A DNA stretch of 57,415 bases, taken from Streptococcus vestibularis ATCC 49124 (lineage in GTDB: Bacteria; Bacillota; Bacilli; Lactobacillales; Streptococcaceae). How positions within the stretch are numbered: the first letter of the stretch is position 1; each line of letters begins with the position of its first letter. The stretch lies in assembly GCF_000188295.1 (NCBI RefSeq), contig NZ_GL831112.1:1182132-1239546 (forward strand). The letters are read 5' to 3'. Shown piece by piece: positions 18,195 through 26,882 of the stretch. The notes beneath the pieces are model-generated. The model made no database searches. It was not told the origin of the DNA and saw nothing but the letters and a program-made list of their open reading frames with translations. A program made the translations under genes and the position numbers.

Positions 18195-18971
18195 TTATTC
18201 CCCCCTATGAATCGTAAACCCTGTGGCTTGCTGGTTAGCCATGATGGTCATGTCTGAAATCTGGACACGTCGTGGTTGTTTGGTGACGTAGAGGACTGCT
18301 TCCGCAATATCTTGGGCTTGGAGGGCTTCCAAACCTTGGTAGACCTTGGCTGCCTTGTCCTTATCACCGTGAAAGCGAACTTGTGAAAAATCCGTCTCAA
18401 CGATACCGGGCTGAATGGTTGTCACCTTGATATCTGTGGTAATGGTATCAATACGCAAACCATCACTGAAAGTTTTCACTGCGGCCTTGGTAGCTGAGTA
18501 AACGGCGGCGCCCGCGTAGGCATAGATGCCTGCTGTAGAGCCCATATTGATGATATGGCCCTCATTGGCAGCAACCATACTTGGCAAAATCTGACGTGTC
18601 ACCATCATCAAGCCCTTGACATTGGTGTCGAGCATGGTCAGTAGATCCCACTCTTCATAATCTTGATAGGCTGTTAGGCCTAGTGCCAGGCCTGCATTAT
18701 TGACCAAGACATGGACTTGCCCCACACTTTTGAGAATGGCTTGGCAAACATCCTTGACCATGTCCATATCGGTAACATCCAGTGCAAAAGTCCAAACTTT
18801 TTGATTGGGATAGGTTGCTTGGAGCTCTTCTTTCAAGGCTTGAAGACGCTCCACACGGCGACCTGTTAGGATGACATTTTCCCCCTCTTTAGCAAAGGCA
18901 CGCGCCGTTGCTTCGCCAATTCCTGATGTTGATCCTGTAATAAGTACGTTTTTAGGCATGATATCCTCCAC
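18195..18971 (-). CDS. short-chain dehydrogenase/reductase
   Basis: 258 aa classical SDR oxidoreductase using NAD(P)H. Cofactor motif TGSTSGIGEATA at the N-terminus, structural NNAG, catalytic serine in INMGSTAG and YxxxK in YSATKAAVKTF. Resembles the YdfG/serine-3-dehydrogenase-like group, but the substrate is not readable from sequence. The frame opens MEDIMPKNVLITG; the inner ATG at 18959, which follows GTGGAGGAT, is the better start (254 aa). Lies 19 bases after the DUF2974 gene and may be co-transcribed. Confidence 0.93.
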   Translation of the reverse strand: MEDIMPKNVLITGSTSGIGEATARAFAKEGENVILTGRRVERLQALKEELQATYPNQKVWTFALDVTDMDMVKDVCQAILKSVGQVHVLVNNAGLALGLTAYQDYEEWDLLTMLDTNVKGLMMVTRQILPSMVAANEGHIINMGSTAGIYAYAGAAVYSATKAAVKTFSDGLRIDTITTDIKVTTIQPGIVETDFSQVRFHGDKDKAAKVYQGLEALQAQDIAEAVLYVTKQPRRVQISDMTIMANQQATGFTIHRGE

Positions 18972-18990
18972 TCCTATAGTTCAGCTGACC

Positions 18991-20163
18991 CTAATCGTTA
19001 TTTGTCAATTCCCCCAACTTCTTGATAAAATCAGGAAGTTCAAGCTTGGGCAGGCTAGATTTCTTGTTCCCTGACTTCCAAAATATCCAGAGTAATTGGT
19101 TGAAACCATCTTGAAGAATCTTTTTTTGTTGGTCAGTAAGATGTTGGTCAGTAAGGTTGCCAAATTCTTGCAACAACTGACCTATCTTAGGGAGAGTTTT
19201 GATACTAATATCGTCTAGACTCTCAATTCCAGAATCAAGAATGGTATCAAAGAATAAATCACAGACCTGCTTGAGTTCTTGATTTGGCAAGGTCTCAATC
19301 CACTCTTGGAAGGTTTCTTCCAAACGTTGACTCAACTCTGTTGGCTGGTCCTCATAAACAAAATCATTTGCCACTAAATCAACCTCCCAAGTCAAGGCGT
19401 TATGTTGAGCAAATCCAATGCCTTCTGCTGCGACTAGCTGGGCAGGCCTATCCCAATAGAGCATAACCCCCACAACAGAATCTTGAGGTCTAATAACTGT
19501 CATCCTGGCTTTCAACTCTTGGTAAGAAGGCTTCTCTAAGAGGGGCTTCATCAAGCCCGGAGAATCAAGAAGCAAGAGCTCTGCTATTTGCTCACGCAAG
19601 ACAGTCGAACTCTGAACAGCCGAATAGAGGGCAAGATTGCCACCCTTGGAGTGTCCGGAAACAGCGATATGGCCACTGAGGTTTGGCAAGTGCTTCTCCA
19701 GAAAGGCCATGGCTGAGCGATGCGCAGGAATTTCCCGACTGTAGGTCAACTGAAAATCCTCCTTCCAACCAATGACGCTATCATCGGTACCACGAAAGAC
19801 AATCTGCTGGTAGTCCAATTCAGGCAGACTGAAAATCATAGCCGCAAACTGTTTTTCGACTTCCTTGTCCAAGACACTACAGTAGTCACTTAGATTAAGT
19901 CCAGCGAAACGCCTAGACCTGACCATGGCTTCAGCCAAATCTACCCGTTCCTTAGTCACCATGAAGCTGTAGTCTAGATTTAAGTCCTTCCCTTCAGCAT
20001 AGTCATGTAAATTGATGGTTTCCTTCAAATCACTTGCTGAGAGCCATTTTTCATAAGTCAGGTAGCCAATCTCATTGATGCAAACCTTATCCAAGATATT
20101 TAGAGGCTCTTGATCAAAGGTAAGTTCCTTTACCTTTTCAAGATAATCGATTAGATTGGACAT
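18991..20163 (-). CDS. DUF2974 (Mbeg1-like) alpha/beta hydrolase
   Basis: 390 aa cytosolic lipase-like protein. Nucleophile elbow GHSKGGN in IAVSGHSKGGNLALYSAV (about residue 168), preceded by the IVFRGTDDSVIGWKEDFQLTY segment of class 3 lipase-like folds, followed by the DSPGL segment. C-terminal half is helical. Members are annotated DUF2974 or Mbeg1-like; substrate unknown. Divergent from the Pr6Pr gene, with 110 bases between them. Confidence 0.85.
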   Translation of the reverse strand: MSNLIDYLEKVKELTFDQEPLNILDKVCINEIGYLTYEKWLSASDLKETINLHDYAEGKDLNLDYSFMVTKERVDLAEAMVRSRRFAGLNLSDYCSVLDKEVEKQFAAMIFSLPELDYQQIVFRGTDDSVIGWKEDFQLTYSREIPAHRSAMAFLEKHLPNLSGHIAVSGHSKGGNLALYSAVQSSTVLREQIAELLLLDSPGLMKPLLEKPSYQELKARMTVIRPQDSVVGVMLYWDRPAQLVAAEGIGFAQHNALTWEVDLVANDFVYEDQPTELSQRLEETFQEWIETLPNQELKQVCDLFFDTILDSGIESLDDISIKTLPKIGQLLQEFGNLTDQHLTDQQKKILQDGFNQLLWIFWKSGNKKSSLPKLELPDFIKKLGELTNND

Positions 20164-20273
20164 AGTAATCTCCTTGAAGTCTTTCTTACTTTGATTTTAC
20201 TAGAATTTTCAAAAAATTGTTAGTGAAAAATGTGATATGATAAGAGAGATTATTTATTAGGAAAAGGAAGCTT

Positions 20274-20900
20274 ATGACTATTTCACGATTTTACCGTATT
20301 TTACTAGCTCTTTGTGGACTGGTAGGAGTCTCTATCCAAATCCATGATGATGGTTGGGGCATGCTACTCTATTACACCGTTTTGTCCAATATCCTCGTCT
20401 TTTCTAGTTTGATTTTCTTTATCATCTATGACTTCAAAAAAGGAGATGCGACGACTAACACAAAACTCTTGCGTTACAAGGGTGGCGTAACCATGGCCAT
20501 CCTCATCACTGGAGTCATCTATCACATCCTCTTGGCTCCTATTACAGAACCTGAGAAATTCTGGACCCTCCGCAATTTCTTGGTTCACTATATTGTCCCT
20601 TGGGGATTGGTGCTTGATACCCTCATTTTCGATGCTAAGAAAGCCTACCGTCTCCGTGAACCAATTTACTGGTCAGTGGTCCCTCTGTCTTACTTTGCCT
20701 TTGCCCTTCTAAATGGCTTGGTTCTAAAACTCCCAATCCCAGGTGCCAAAGATAGCCCTTTCGCCTACTTCTTTATCAATGTCAATAAATTTGGTTGGAA
20801 CAAGGTTTTGGTAAATGTCCTAGTCATCAGTGCCGGGTATATCGCTGTCGGCTATCTCTTGTACCTCTTGAAAAAATTTATCGGTCGTAAACCAGCATAA
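20274..20900 (+). CDS. Pr6Pr family six-helix membrane protein
   Basis: 208 aa polytopic membrane protein with about six helices (for example 8-25, 33-52, 72-90, 105-120, 138-155, 178-198). Pr6Pr features: ILLALCGLVGVSIQI, YYTVLSNILV, NFLVHYIVPWGLVLDTLIFD and YFFINVNKFGWNKVLVNVL. Family function unknown. AAGGAAG ribosome site precedes the ATG; a TATGAT -10-like box lies about 40 bases upstream. Confidence 0.88.
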   Translation: MTISRFYRILLALCGLVGVSIQIHDDGWGMLLYYTVLSNILVFSSLIFFIIYDFKKGDATTNTKLLRYKGGVTMAILITGVIYHILLAPITEPEKFWTLRNFLVHYIVPWGLVLDTLIFDAKKAYRLREPIYWSVVPLSYFAFALLNGLVLKLPIPGAKDSPFAYFFINVNKFGWNKVLVNVLVISAGYIAVGYLLYLLKKFIGRKPA

Positions 20901-20905
20901 AATAC

Positions 20906-20936
20906 AAACTGAGCTCCAAAAGGAACTCAGTTTTTT
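20906..20936. terminator. bidirectional terminator
   Basis: AAACTGAG/CTCAGTTT stem (20906-20913 and 20926-20933) followed by TTTTTT on the plus strand; ends the Pr6Pr gene and lies just after the stop of the opposing broken phosphatase gene. Confidence 0.8.
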
Positions 20937-21779
20937 CTATTTCAACAAGCCTAATTTATCAAAAGCCTTATAGAGGCCATCAGCTTCAACATCGTCTGTT
21001 ACAAGGTCTACCATAGCTAAGATTTCTGGACCACCATTTTCCATGGCAACACCAATCTCACAGTATTCCAACATAGGGATATCAATCTTGGCATCACCAA
21101 AAGCAATAGTGTCCGATTGCTTGGCTCCCAAATGCTCCAAAATGACATCAATAGCATGAGCCTTGTTAATATCCTTAACACCCAAGTCACCAAATAGGGC
21201 CGTTTCACCTCTCCCCTCCCCAAGTATGGGCCTCAAGCTGTGGAAAAGCTTCTTTCGAATCTAGATGGTCCTGATAGGATTCCAAAACGAAACTGACCTT
21301 GTTTAGCTCGTCACGATAGAGTTCCCCACTATACTCAAGTCCATGAATGAAATCTTCTGGTTCCTTACCCTCAACAGACTATGCAGATTGCCCCTTTTGA
21401 ATAGCGTAAGTCTTAAGTGTCTCACTTGATCGCTCACGAAAATCAGAACTAGCAAAGAGACCATTATTGCTCTCAAGATAAAAGGCTAGATAACGTTCGG
21501 TCAACCAATCCACAACCTTAGCAGTGTCTTCCTTGGAAATCAGCTCATGCATAAGGACCTGGCCATGATGCTCCCCATAAGAGCCATTGCCACCAATGTC
21601 CCATCCAAGCCAATGTCCCATAATTCTGGTTGCATTTCTGCCTTGCTACGACCAGTACAAACATATACCAGATGACCGTTTTCACGGGCCTGACGAATAG
21701 CCTTTACGGCTGATTCTGGGATGTGATTATGATAATCTACCAATGTCCCGTCAACATCTAAAAAAATAAGTTTTGACAT
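20937..21779 (-). pseudogene. broken Cof-type HAD phosphatase gene
   Basis: Remnant of a HAD-IIB (Cof-like) sugar-phosphate phosphatase of about 280 aa. The N-terminus is clear: MSKLIFLDVDGTLVDYHNHIPESAVKAIRQARENGHLVYVCTGRS (motif I DVDGT, motif II). The frame shifts near 21600, continues (GNGSYGEHHGQVLMHELIS) to an in-frame TAG at 21379-21381, continues beyond it (VEGKEPEDFIHGLEYSGELYRDELNKVSFVLE), and shifts again near 21230. The last part keeps motif III/IV (KAHAIDVILEHLGAKQSDTIAFGDAKIDIPMLEYCEIGVAMENG). At least three lesions, so inactive. Confidence 0.9.
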
Positions 21780-21874
21780 GATATTACCTCAAGTATTCTT
21801 TTACTTTATTATCTCCTGATACTGCTCCAATCCAAAGTATTGCCATTTCTCCTGAAAGAAGCTATGATGAAGGT

Positions 21875-22264
21875 ATGAATGATTTAAAAACACTACTGAA
21901 TCACCTGCCCTATAAATTAGCAGCCTATGATGCTACAGGAACCTTTCTCTATGACAATGGTGGTGCTGACGGTAGCTTCTTCCCCCGTGAGTCTGAAAAT
22001 CTTCCCGATTGGATCATGTCTGAAGTTCTAGCGTCTCCTACCAAAGAAAGAAGTTATCAGATTCCAACTGACAGTTTTGATCAAATTCTCATCCAGACCT
22101 ACCAAGCTGCTATCGACAACGAAGGAAAGGTCCTAGGATTTTGGGAAACCATTTATGATTTGAAACAACCTCTCAAGACCTATCTGGATAACTCTGCTCA
22201 AGCTCTTGCCGCCTGGTCTGATACCACTAGTGGTGCTAGTTTTAAGGAAAAAGCCGACAAATAA
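21875..22264 (+). CDS. PAS-like small protein
   Basis: 129 aa cytosolic protein, acidic. KLAAYDATGTFLYDNGG and YQAAIDNEGKVLGFWETIYDLKQPLKTY look like the start and end of a PAS-type sensor fold, so it may bind a small ligand; I could not assign a specific family. The ribosome site is poor (GAAGG only two bases before the ATG; GAAAGAAG is 13 bases away), so the start may be wrong by some codons. Followed by an inverted repeat at 22321-22361. Confidence 0.65.
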   Translation: MNDLKTLLNHLPYKLAAYDATGTFLYDNGGADGSFFPRESENLPDWIMSEVLASPTKERSYQIPTDSFDQILIQTYQAAIDNEGKVLGFWETIYDLKQPLKTYLDNSAQALAAWSDTTSGASFKEKADK

Positions 22265-22320
22265 GGCTAAAAATCCGTCTTAAATAAATGAAATATTCAC
22301 TTAATTCACAACTAATCACC

Positions 22321-22361
22321 TAGTAATACCTTCATTAAATCAGTTTGAGCTAGTATTACTA
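22321..22361 (+). terminator. possible terminator hairpin
   Basis: Perfect 9-bp arms TAGTAATAC/GTATTACTA (22321-22329, 22353-22361) with a 23-base loop, followed by AGCTTTTAAAA. A/T-rich stem and a large loop make it a weak terminator; it lies between the PAS-like and muramidase genes. Confidence 0.35.
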
Positions 22362-22455
22362 AGCTTTTAAAAAATAAGTTACTTTAATATCTCTCACAGA
22401 ATTTACAAACACTCTATTTTGCATTTTTACGCTATTTAATGTAGAATGGGAGGTG

Positions 22456-23358
22456 ATGAGAAAAAGAATTAAACCGATCGTTGTTTACGTGGTTCTAGCT
22501 CTTTTAGGATTAGCATTAGTTATTGCAAACATTCACAATACGTCTAAACAGCAGGCGCATCTCGAGAACGTGAAATCTGCTATTCCTTCTGCTACTACAC
22601 CAAAAACAACAACCAGTAGTACGTCTGACAGTTCCGATGAGGAGCTGATACTTAATCCCATTATTGACCTTTCGGGTTGGCAACTTCCTCAGGATATCGA
22701 TTACGATGTCTTGTCAAATCATATTTCTGGTGCTATTATCCGCGTCTTCGGTGGATCACAGATTAGTAAGGATAGCAATGCCGCCAGCTCAAATGGGGTT
22801 GACAAATCTTTTAAAACACATATCAAAGAACTCAAAAAACGTGACGTTCCAGTTGCCGTCTATTCCTACGCCCAAGGTACTTCCGTCAAAGAGATGAAGG
22901 AAGAAGCTCGTATTTTCTACAAAAATGCTTCTCCATACAAACCTACCTATTACTGGATTGACGTTGAAGAGGAAACCATGTCTAACATGGAGGAAGGTGT
23001 CCAAGCCTTTCGTGCTGAACTCAAACGTCTGGGAGCTGAGAAGATTGGCCTCTATATTGGTGCCTATTTCATGCTTGAGCAAGAAGTTTCAACCAAAAAC
23101 TTCGATGCCGTTTGGATTCCAGCCTATGGTGTCGACTCGGGCTACTATGAGGCTTTGCCAAATACTGAAATCGACTATGACCTTCACCAGTATACGTCAC
23201 AAGGAAACCTCCCTGGTTTCGACAATATCCTAGATCTTAATCAAATCAATCCTGAGAAAAACAAACGTAAAACCTTTGAAAAACTCTTTGGAAAGATTAA
23301 GAAAAAAACAACTAAAAATAAGAAGACTACTTCGACTAATTCATCAAGTAGTGAGTAA
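22456..23358 (+). CDS. GH25 lysozyme-family muramidase, membrane-anchored
   Basis: About 300 aa. Residues 8-27 form a signal anchor; a Ser/Thr linker follows; residues about 68-275 are a glycoside hydrolase 25 domain: IIDLSGWQLPQDIDYDVL (first catalytic Asp), GAIIRV, then YYWIDVEEETM (acidic active-site cluster), IGLYIGAYF and YDLHQYTSQGNLPGFDNILDLNQ. The C-terminus is a lysine/threonine/serine tail (KKKTTKNKKTTSTNSSSSE), perhaps wall-binding. It should cut N-acetylmuramyl linkages in peptidoglycan during growth. The ribosome site GGGAGGTG runs directly into ATG at 22456; GTG at 22453 overlaps it. Confidence 0.9.
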   Translation: MRKRIKPIVVYVVLALLGLALVIANIHNTSKQQAHLENVKSAIPSATTPKTTTSSTSDSSDEELILNPIIDLSGWQLPQDIDYDVLSNHISGAIIRVFGGSQISKDSNAASSNGVDKSFKTHIKELKKRDVPVAVYSYAQGTSVKEMKEEARIFYKNASPYKPTYYWIDVEEETMSNMEEGVQAFRAELKRLGAEKIGLYIGAYFMLEQEVSTKNFDAVWIPAYGVDSGYYEALPNTEIDYDLHQYTSQGNLPGFDNILDLNQINPEKNKRKTFEKLFGKIKKKTTKNKKTTSTNSSSSE

Positions 23359-23388
23359 AAACCAGTGTTTCAGACACTGGTTTTATTC
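23358..23388 (+). terminator. terminator after the muramidase gene
   Basis: ACCAGTGT/ACACTGGT stem (23361-23368, 23374-23381) then TTTTATTCTT. Confidence 0.8.
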
Positions 23389-23423
23389 TTGCCCCAATTG
23401 ACTTAGGCGTATTTGGACGAATG

Positions 23424-23432
23424 TGTTATAAT
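23424..23432 (+). promoter_or_regulatory. ybaK operon promoter (extended -10)
   Basis: TGTTATAAT extended -10; RNA would start about 35 bases before ybaK. A TTGACT at 23398 is too far (23 bp) to be its -35 box. Confidence 0.5.
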
Positions 23433-23472
23433 GGAAAGTAGAAATGTAAAACTTTGAAAAGGAGATAACATA

Positions 23473-23946
23473 ATGGCTAAGAAAAGCAAAGTCAAGAAGA
23501 CCTTGGTCGACCAAATTCTTGATAAAGCTAAAATAGACCATGATAGCTTATCCTTCAATGGTTTAGAAGGAGAGCTTCCAGAGGATGTGGCTCGTGAGAG
23601 CATCTATAAAACCCTAGCCCTTAAAGGGGATAAGACAGGACCAGTCATTGGTATCGTCCCTATCACCGAACACCTGTCTGAAAAGAAATTAGCTAAAATT
23701 TCAGGCAATAAGAAAGTTCAAATGATTCCACAAAAGGATCTCCAAAAAACAACTGGCTATGTTCACGGGGCTAACAACCCAGTGGGAATTCGTCAAAAAC
23801 ACAATTTTCCCATTTATATCGATCAGTCTGCCCAAGAAGCAGGTTTTCTTATTGTCTCAGCTGGAGAGATTGGGCGTTCTATCCGTATCAATAGTCAAGA
23901 ACTTGCTGATTTTGTTAATGCTGAATTTGCTGATATTAAGGAGTAA
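23473..23946 (+). CDS. ybaK: Cys-tRNA(Pro)/Cys-tRNA(Cys) deacylase
   Basis: 157 aa, YbaK/EbsC family of trans-editing hydrolases that remove cysteine misloaded on tRNA(Pro). Family landmarks: YKTLALKGD, VIGIVPITEHLSEKKLAKISGNKKVQMIPQKDLQKTTGYVHGANNPVGIRQKHNFPIYID, and the late GEIGRSIRINSQEL. GAGGAG-like ribosome site (AAAAGGAGATAAC). Ends two bases before the next gene, so they form an operon. Confidence 0.93.
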   Translation: MAKKSKVKKTLVDQILDKAKIDHDSLSFNGLEGELPEDVARESIYKTLALKGDKTGPVIGIVPITEHLSEKKLAKISGNKKVQMIPQKDLQKTTGYVHGANNPVGIRQKHNFPIYIDQSAQEAGFLIVSAGEIGRSIRINSQELADFVNAEFADIKE

Positions 23947-23948
23947 TC

Positions 23949-24587
23949 ATGAAACTGTATTTTGTACGCCACGGTAAAACCGAGTGGAACTTGGAAGGCC
24001 GCCTTCAAGGTTCCAAGGGAGACTCGCCTTTGCTTAAAGAATCTATCGAACAAGTACGTGAGTTAGGTCACTATCTCAGTGACACACATTTTGACTTGGT
24101 CTTCTCAAGTGACTTACCACGTGCTAAAAAAACTACAGAGCTCATCATGGAGTCTCAAAAACCTAAATCTAAGGTTACCTACACTAAAGCTTTGCGTGAA
24201 TGGCAACTTGGCAAACTGGAAGGGCGAAAAATTGCACTCGTTCAGGCTATCTATCCCAAAGAAATGGATGCCTTCCGTCATAACCTATCCAACTTCCGTG
24301 CTAATGACTTCCAAGCTGAGTCTGTCTACCAGACAACCAAACGTGTAGCCGAATTTGTCAAAACACTTAAAGATAGTGAGGCTAAAAATGTCCTCATCGT
24401 CGGTCACGGAGCTAACTTAACGGCTTCTATCCGTACACTCCTTGGTTTTAAACCTGGTCTTCTTCGTAAGGCAGGAGGTCTTGACAATGCTTCTGTCACT
24501 ATTCTCGAAACCAATGATTTCGAGCACTTCACTCTTAAATGTTGGAATGATACATCTTATATGGATGAACAAAACAAGATTAACTAA
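23949..24587 (+). CDS. histidine phosphatase family protein
   Basis: 212 aa phosphoglycerate-mutase-like phosphatase. Catalytic RHG in LYFVRHGKTEWN (His9), LQGSKGDSPL, the SDLPRAKKTTEL segment, and the second His in VLIVGHGANLTASIRTLLG. Acts on a small phosphomonoester; the substrate is not evident. Co-transcribed with ybaK. Confidence 0.93.
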   Translation: MKLYFVRHGKTEWNLEGRLQGSKGDSPLLKESIEQVRELGHYLSDTHFDLVFSSDLPRAKKTTELIMESQKPKSKVTYTKALREWQLGKLEGRKIALVQAIYPKEMDAFRHNLSNFRANDFQAESVYQTTKRVAEFVKTLKDSEAKNVLIVGHGANLTASIRTLLGFKPGLLRKAGGLDNASVTILETNDFEHFTLKCWNDTSYMDEQNKIN

Positions 24588-24611
24588 ATCATTGACTGAC
24601 TTCATAAGACA

Positions 24612-24637
24612 AGCGGTCCTTAACAGGGTCGCTTTTT
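24612..24637 (+). terminator. terminator after the histidine phosphatase gene
   Basis: AGCGGTCCT/AGGGTCGCT stem (two G-U pairs) then TTTTT. Confidence 0.7.
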
Positions 24638-24685
24638 AGCAGTCAAAAAGCCCTTAAATCTATTACTTTAAGAGCTTCACTTCCA

Positions 24686-25105
24686 TTATTTCCACTTCGG
24701 TTCATCTGGCAAACAATCTAATTCGACACCAAAGTCTCGGGCCAAGTCCTCTAGTTCATTTTCAAAATCGTCTAATTCCTGTGAGACAAGATCATACTGT
24801 CCTTCAGACAATAAACGCTTAAAACGAAGACCTCGACTCAAAATAAATTCCACGTCTATTTTGACAGTTCTATGAACATGTTCCCGATAGTTATTAGCAA
24901 ACCCTCTTTGCTTTTCTTCAGCATTAAGATGGTCCTCTAAGGCATAATAGGAATCTCAGGCAACTCGCTTCATCTGCTCCGCATCTCTAACACCCTCAAA
25001 TAGATCATCTCGTTTGGCGTTGAACGCTTCTACCTCTTTTCTCAAAGCATCACGCTCAGTACTTAGTGCTTCAATATCATATTTTAAGTTATCCGTTTCC
25101 ACCAT
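24686..25105 (-). pseudogene. coiled-coil protein gene split by an in-frame TGA
   Basis: A continuous frame of 140 codons starts at an ATG with GGGAG upstream and reads MVETDNLKYDIEALSTERD... with heptad-rich, highly charged sequence. A TGA at 24956-24958 interrupts it (MKRVA-stop-DSYYALEDHLN); the frame then continues undisturbed to DFGVELDCLPDEPKWK and TAA. A TGG to TGA change would explain this. The protein was cytosolic and largely helical; family unknown. No other lesion is present, so the break is recent, or the stop is read through. Confidence 0.75.
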
Positions 25106-25137
25106 TTCACTTCTCCCTTTATCACATTCTAGACAAT

Positions 25138-25164
25138 AAAACGGCCTAACGAGGCCGTTTTATT
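25138..25164 (-). terminator. terminator after the HAD gene
   Basis: AAAACGGCC/GGCCGTTTT perfect 9-bp stem (25138-25146, 25153-25161), six-base loop, T-rich on both strands. Confidence 0.8.
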
Positions 25165-26066
25165 TATCTACCATATTTCATACGAAGAATCTTTTCCTGG
25201 TTCGCATCCAAACGAAGGAGAATAACCACCTTATCAATACTCATATTGCTCTCAAGAAGACGTTCAGCTGCCATCATAAGACCATTGTTAATACCCAGTT
25301 GAAGCACTGGATTTTCTTTATCGTTAATATCAAAGATATATTTATTATTTGGAAGATCGAAAAGGACTTTCACAGCTCCAAAGAGTTGCTCAAAACTATC
25401 GATTTCCAAGTCAAAGACTGGTTTCGTACCTGGTTTAAGGCTACGTCCACGGTGGTTGAACCACATAGAATGCCAGCCGCCGTTAAAGGCACCCATAACG
25501 TCATTGTCGTATGAATCTCCGACGTAGAGAGTCGTCGATGGATTCATATCAAATTGTTCAGCCGCAAGATTGAAGATTTCCTTTTCAGGCTTTTGGAATC
25601 CTGTCGCCTGACTGACGATGACACGTTTGGGATCCACGTAATCGTATAATCCCAACTTCTTGACTTTCTTAAGTTGATGCTCTGTTGGTCCATTGGTAAT
25701 AATACCCATAGGAACATTTTTTTCCTTGAGGAAATCAAGGGTCATGCGCATTTCATCAAGCATAGTAATGTTTTCCAACTCATGCTCGTAAACCTCTTGG
25801 AAATGGTTACCCGTTTCTTCATCAATTTCACGGTAGCCAAACTCCAAAAGTGTTTCTTTACAGCGCCAAAAACGGAAATATTCGGTTGTCCACTCACCGG
25901 CCATTACACGTGGAAAACCGATGTCAGAATAGTGGCGGAAACGAATGTAGGCCTGATTCATATGGGTTATATCAAAGTCAGGGAAACATTTTTCCATGGC
26001 AATACGATAAGGTGCCTGTTGATCGTAAATAGTATCGTCAACGTCAAAAACAATAGAGGTAATCAT
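25164..26066 (-). CDS. HAD-IA family phosphatase
   Basis: 300 aa cytosolic HAD hydrolase. Motif I VFDVDDTIYDQ (residues 5-15), motif II ITNGPTEHQLKK, conserved lysine in QKPEKEIFN, motif IV GDSYDNDVMGAFNGGW. A C-terminal extension of about 70 aa (YIFDINDKENPVLQLGINNGLMMAAERLLESNMSIDKVVILLRL...) goes beyond the normal ~230 aa fold. YjjG-like; substrate unknown, nucleotide phosphates possible. The frame is open to 26171, but only via TTG; the ATG at 26066 follows AAGGA by 8 bases and is chosen. Confidence 0.9.
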   Translation of the reverse strand: MITSIVFDVDDTIYDQQAPYRIAMEKCFPDFDITHMNQAYIRFRHYSDIGFPRVMAGEWTTEYFRFWRCKETLLEFGYREIDEETGNHFQEVYEHELENITMLDEMRMTLDFLKEKNVPMGIITNGPTEHQLKKVKKLGLYDYVDPKRVIVSQATGFQKPEKEIFNLAAEQFDMNPSTTLYVGDSYDNDVMGAFNGGWHSMWFNHRGRSLKPGTKPVFDLEIDSFEQLFGAVKVLFDLPNNKYIFDINDKENPVLQLGINNGLMMAAERLLESNMSIDKVVILLRLDANQEKILRMKYGR

Positions 26067-26244
26067 TTGTCCGTTCCTTCTTATATCGTTCTCTTGCCAG
26101 AGACTTAGCAAACTAGAAGGTCCGATAACTAAACTGATGAAGCAGTCAGCCCCTAAGACTAAGTCTTGCAAAAGTTGCTTTAAGTCAACTGTCTATAAGC
26201 AGTCATGCATATCTGTTTTTTGACTAGCATGAAATTGCCCAAAC
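26067..26244 (-). promoter_or_regulatory. long leader of the HAD gene
   Basis: Untranslated leader of about 178 bases implied by the promoter at 26251-26279. It contains several short inverted pairs (for example CTAAGACTAAG around 26156, GACTGCTT repeated near 26132 and 26196). No terminator-like U-run precedes the ATG. Confidence 0.4.
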
Positions 26245-26250
26245 AGTCTT

Positions 26251-26279
26251 ATTATACCGTTTTTGCCCTCTTATTTCAA
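26251..26279 (-). promoter_or_regulatory. HAD gene promoter
   Basis: Minus strand TTGAAA (26274-26279), 17-bp spacer, TATAAT (26251-26256). Confidence 0.75.
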
Positions 26280-26334
26280 TTTTTGAGCAAAATTAGGAAA
26301 ATATTATTCGTGATTTCCAGTATTTCAGATAGAA

Positions 26335-26366
26335 AAAAGGTTTGAAACATGATATTCCAAACCTTA
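26335..26366 (-). terminator. terminator after the 159-aa membrane protein gene
   Basis: AAGGTTTG/CAAACCTT stem (26337-26344, 26358-26365) followed by TTTTTT on the minus strand. Confidence 0.75.
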
Positions 26367-26389
26367 GGTATCTTTTTATCATCAGATGA

Positions 26390-26869
26390 TTATTTAATTT
26401 CTTTAAAGGTCATTTTTTGTTTCACTTCACCCTGACCACCTTTGGCAATCTGGTAATAGAAATCCTTTGATGTGAAATGGTCTCCATAAGCAAAGACCTT
26501 GTTGTACTGCCATTGTGACAATTGATCATCCTCTTTTTTACCGAGAGTCAAAGTTGTTTTTGTCACGTTATATTCCCATTTAGCTGTTTGGTCACTATAG
26601 GCTTTGTCAAAATCAGTCTGGCTCTTAGCGGCATTAACCACTGTCGTACGGTCCTGACTCACTAGTGCCTTGTTACCACCCTCTTGGAAGGCTACATACA
26701 TGACACGATTATTAACCTCACCATTTAAAGAACTTGAATATTGGTAAACCTTACCAGGTACAACACTATCCAAATGGTGTGACCCCCAGTAATAGAAGAC
26801 ACTGAAACCAGCTCCCGTAACCAAGAGGCAAGCAAGTACAACACTAATAATGATATTTCTCTTTGACAT
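26390..26869 (-). CDS. unknown exported protein with N-terminal anchor
   Basis: 159 aa, not recognised. One N-terminal hydrophobic segment (about 5-25, IIISVVLACLLVTGAGFSVFYYW) as signal anchor, then an extracytoplasmic domain of about 130 aa with many Tyr, Lys and Asp (VYQYSSSLNGEVNNRVMYVAFQEGGNKALVSQDRTTVV). The ATG at 26869 follows AGAGAGG by six bases; the ATG eight codons earlier overlaps the stop of the LysM gene but has no ribosome site. Co-transcribed with the LysM gene, 13 bases downstream, suggesting a joint cell-envelope role. Confidence 0.75.
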   Translation of the reverse strand: MSKRNIIISVVLACLLVTGAGFSVFYYWGSHHLDSVVPGKVYQYSSSLNGEVNNRVMYVAFQEGGNKALVSQDRTTVVNAAKSQTDFDKAYSDQTAKWEYNVTKTTLTLGKKEDDQLSQWQYNKVFAYGDHFTSKDFYYQIAKGGQGEVKQKMTFKEIK

Positions 26870-26882
26870 GCTTGACCTCTCT

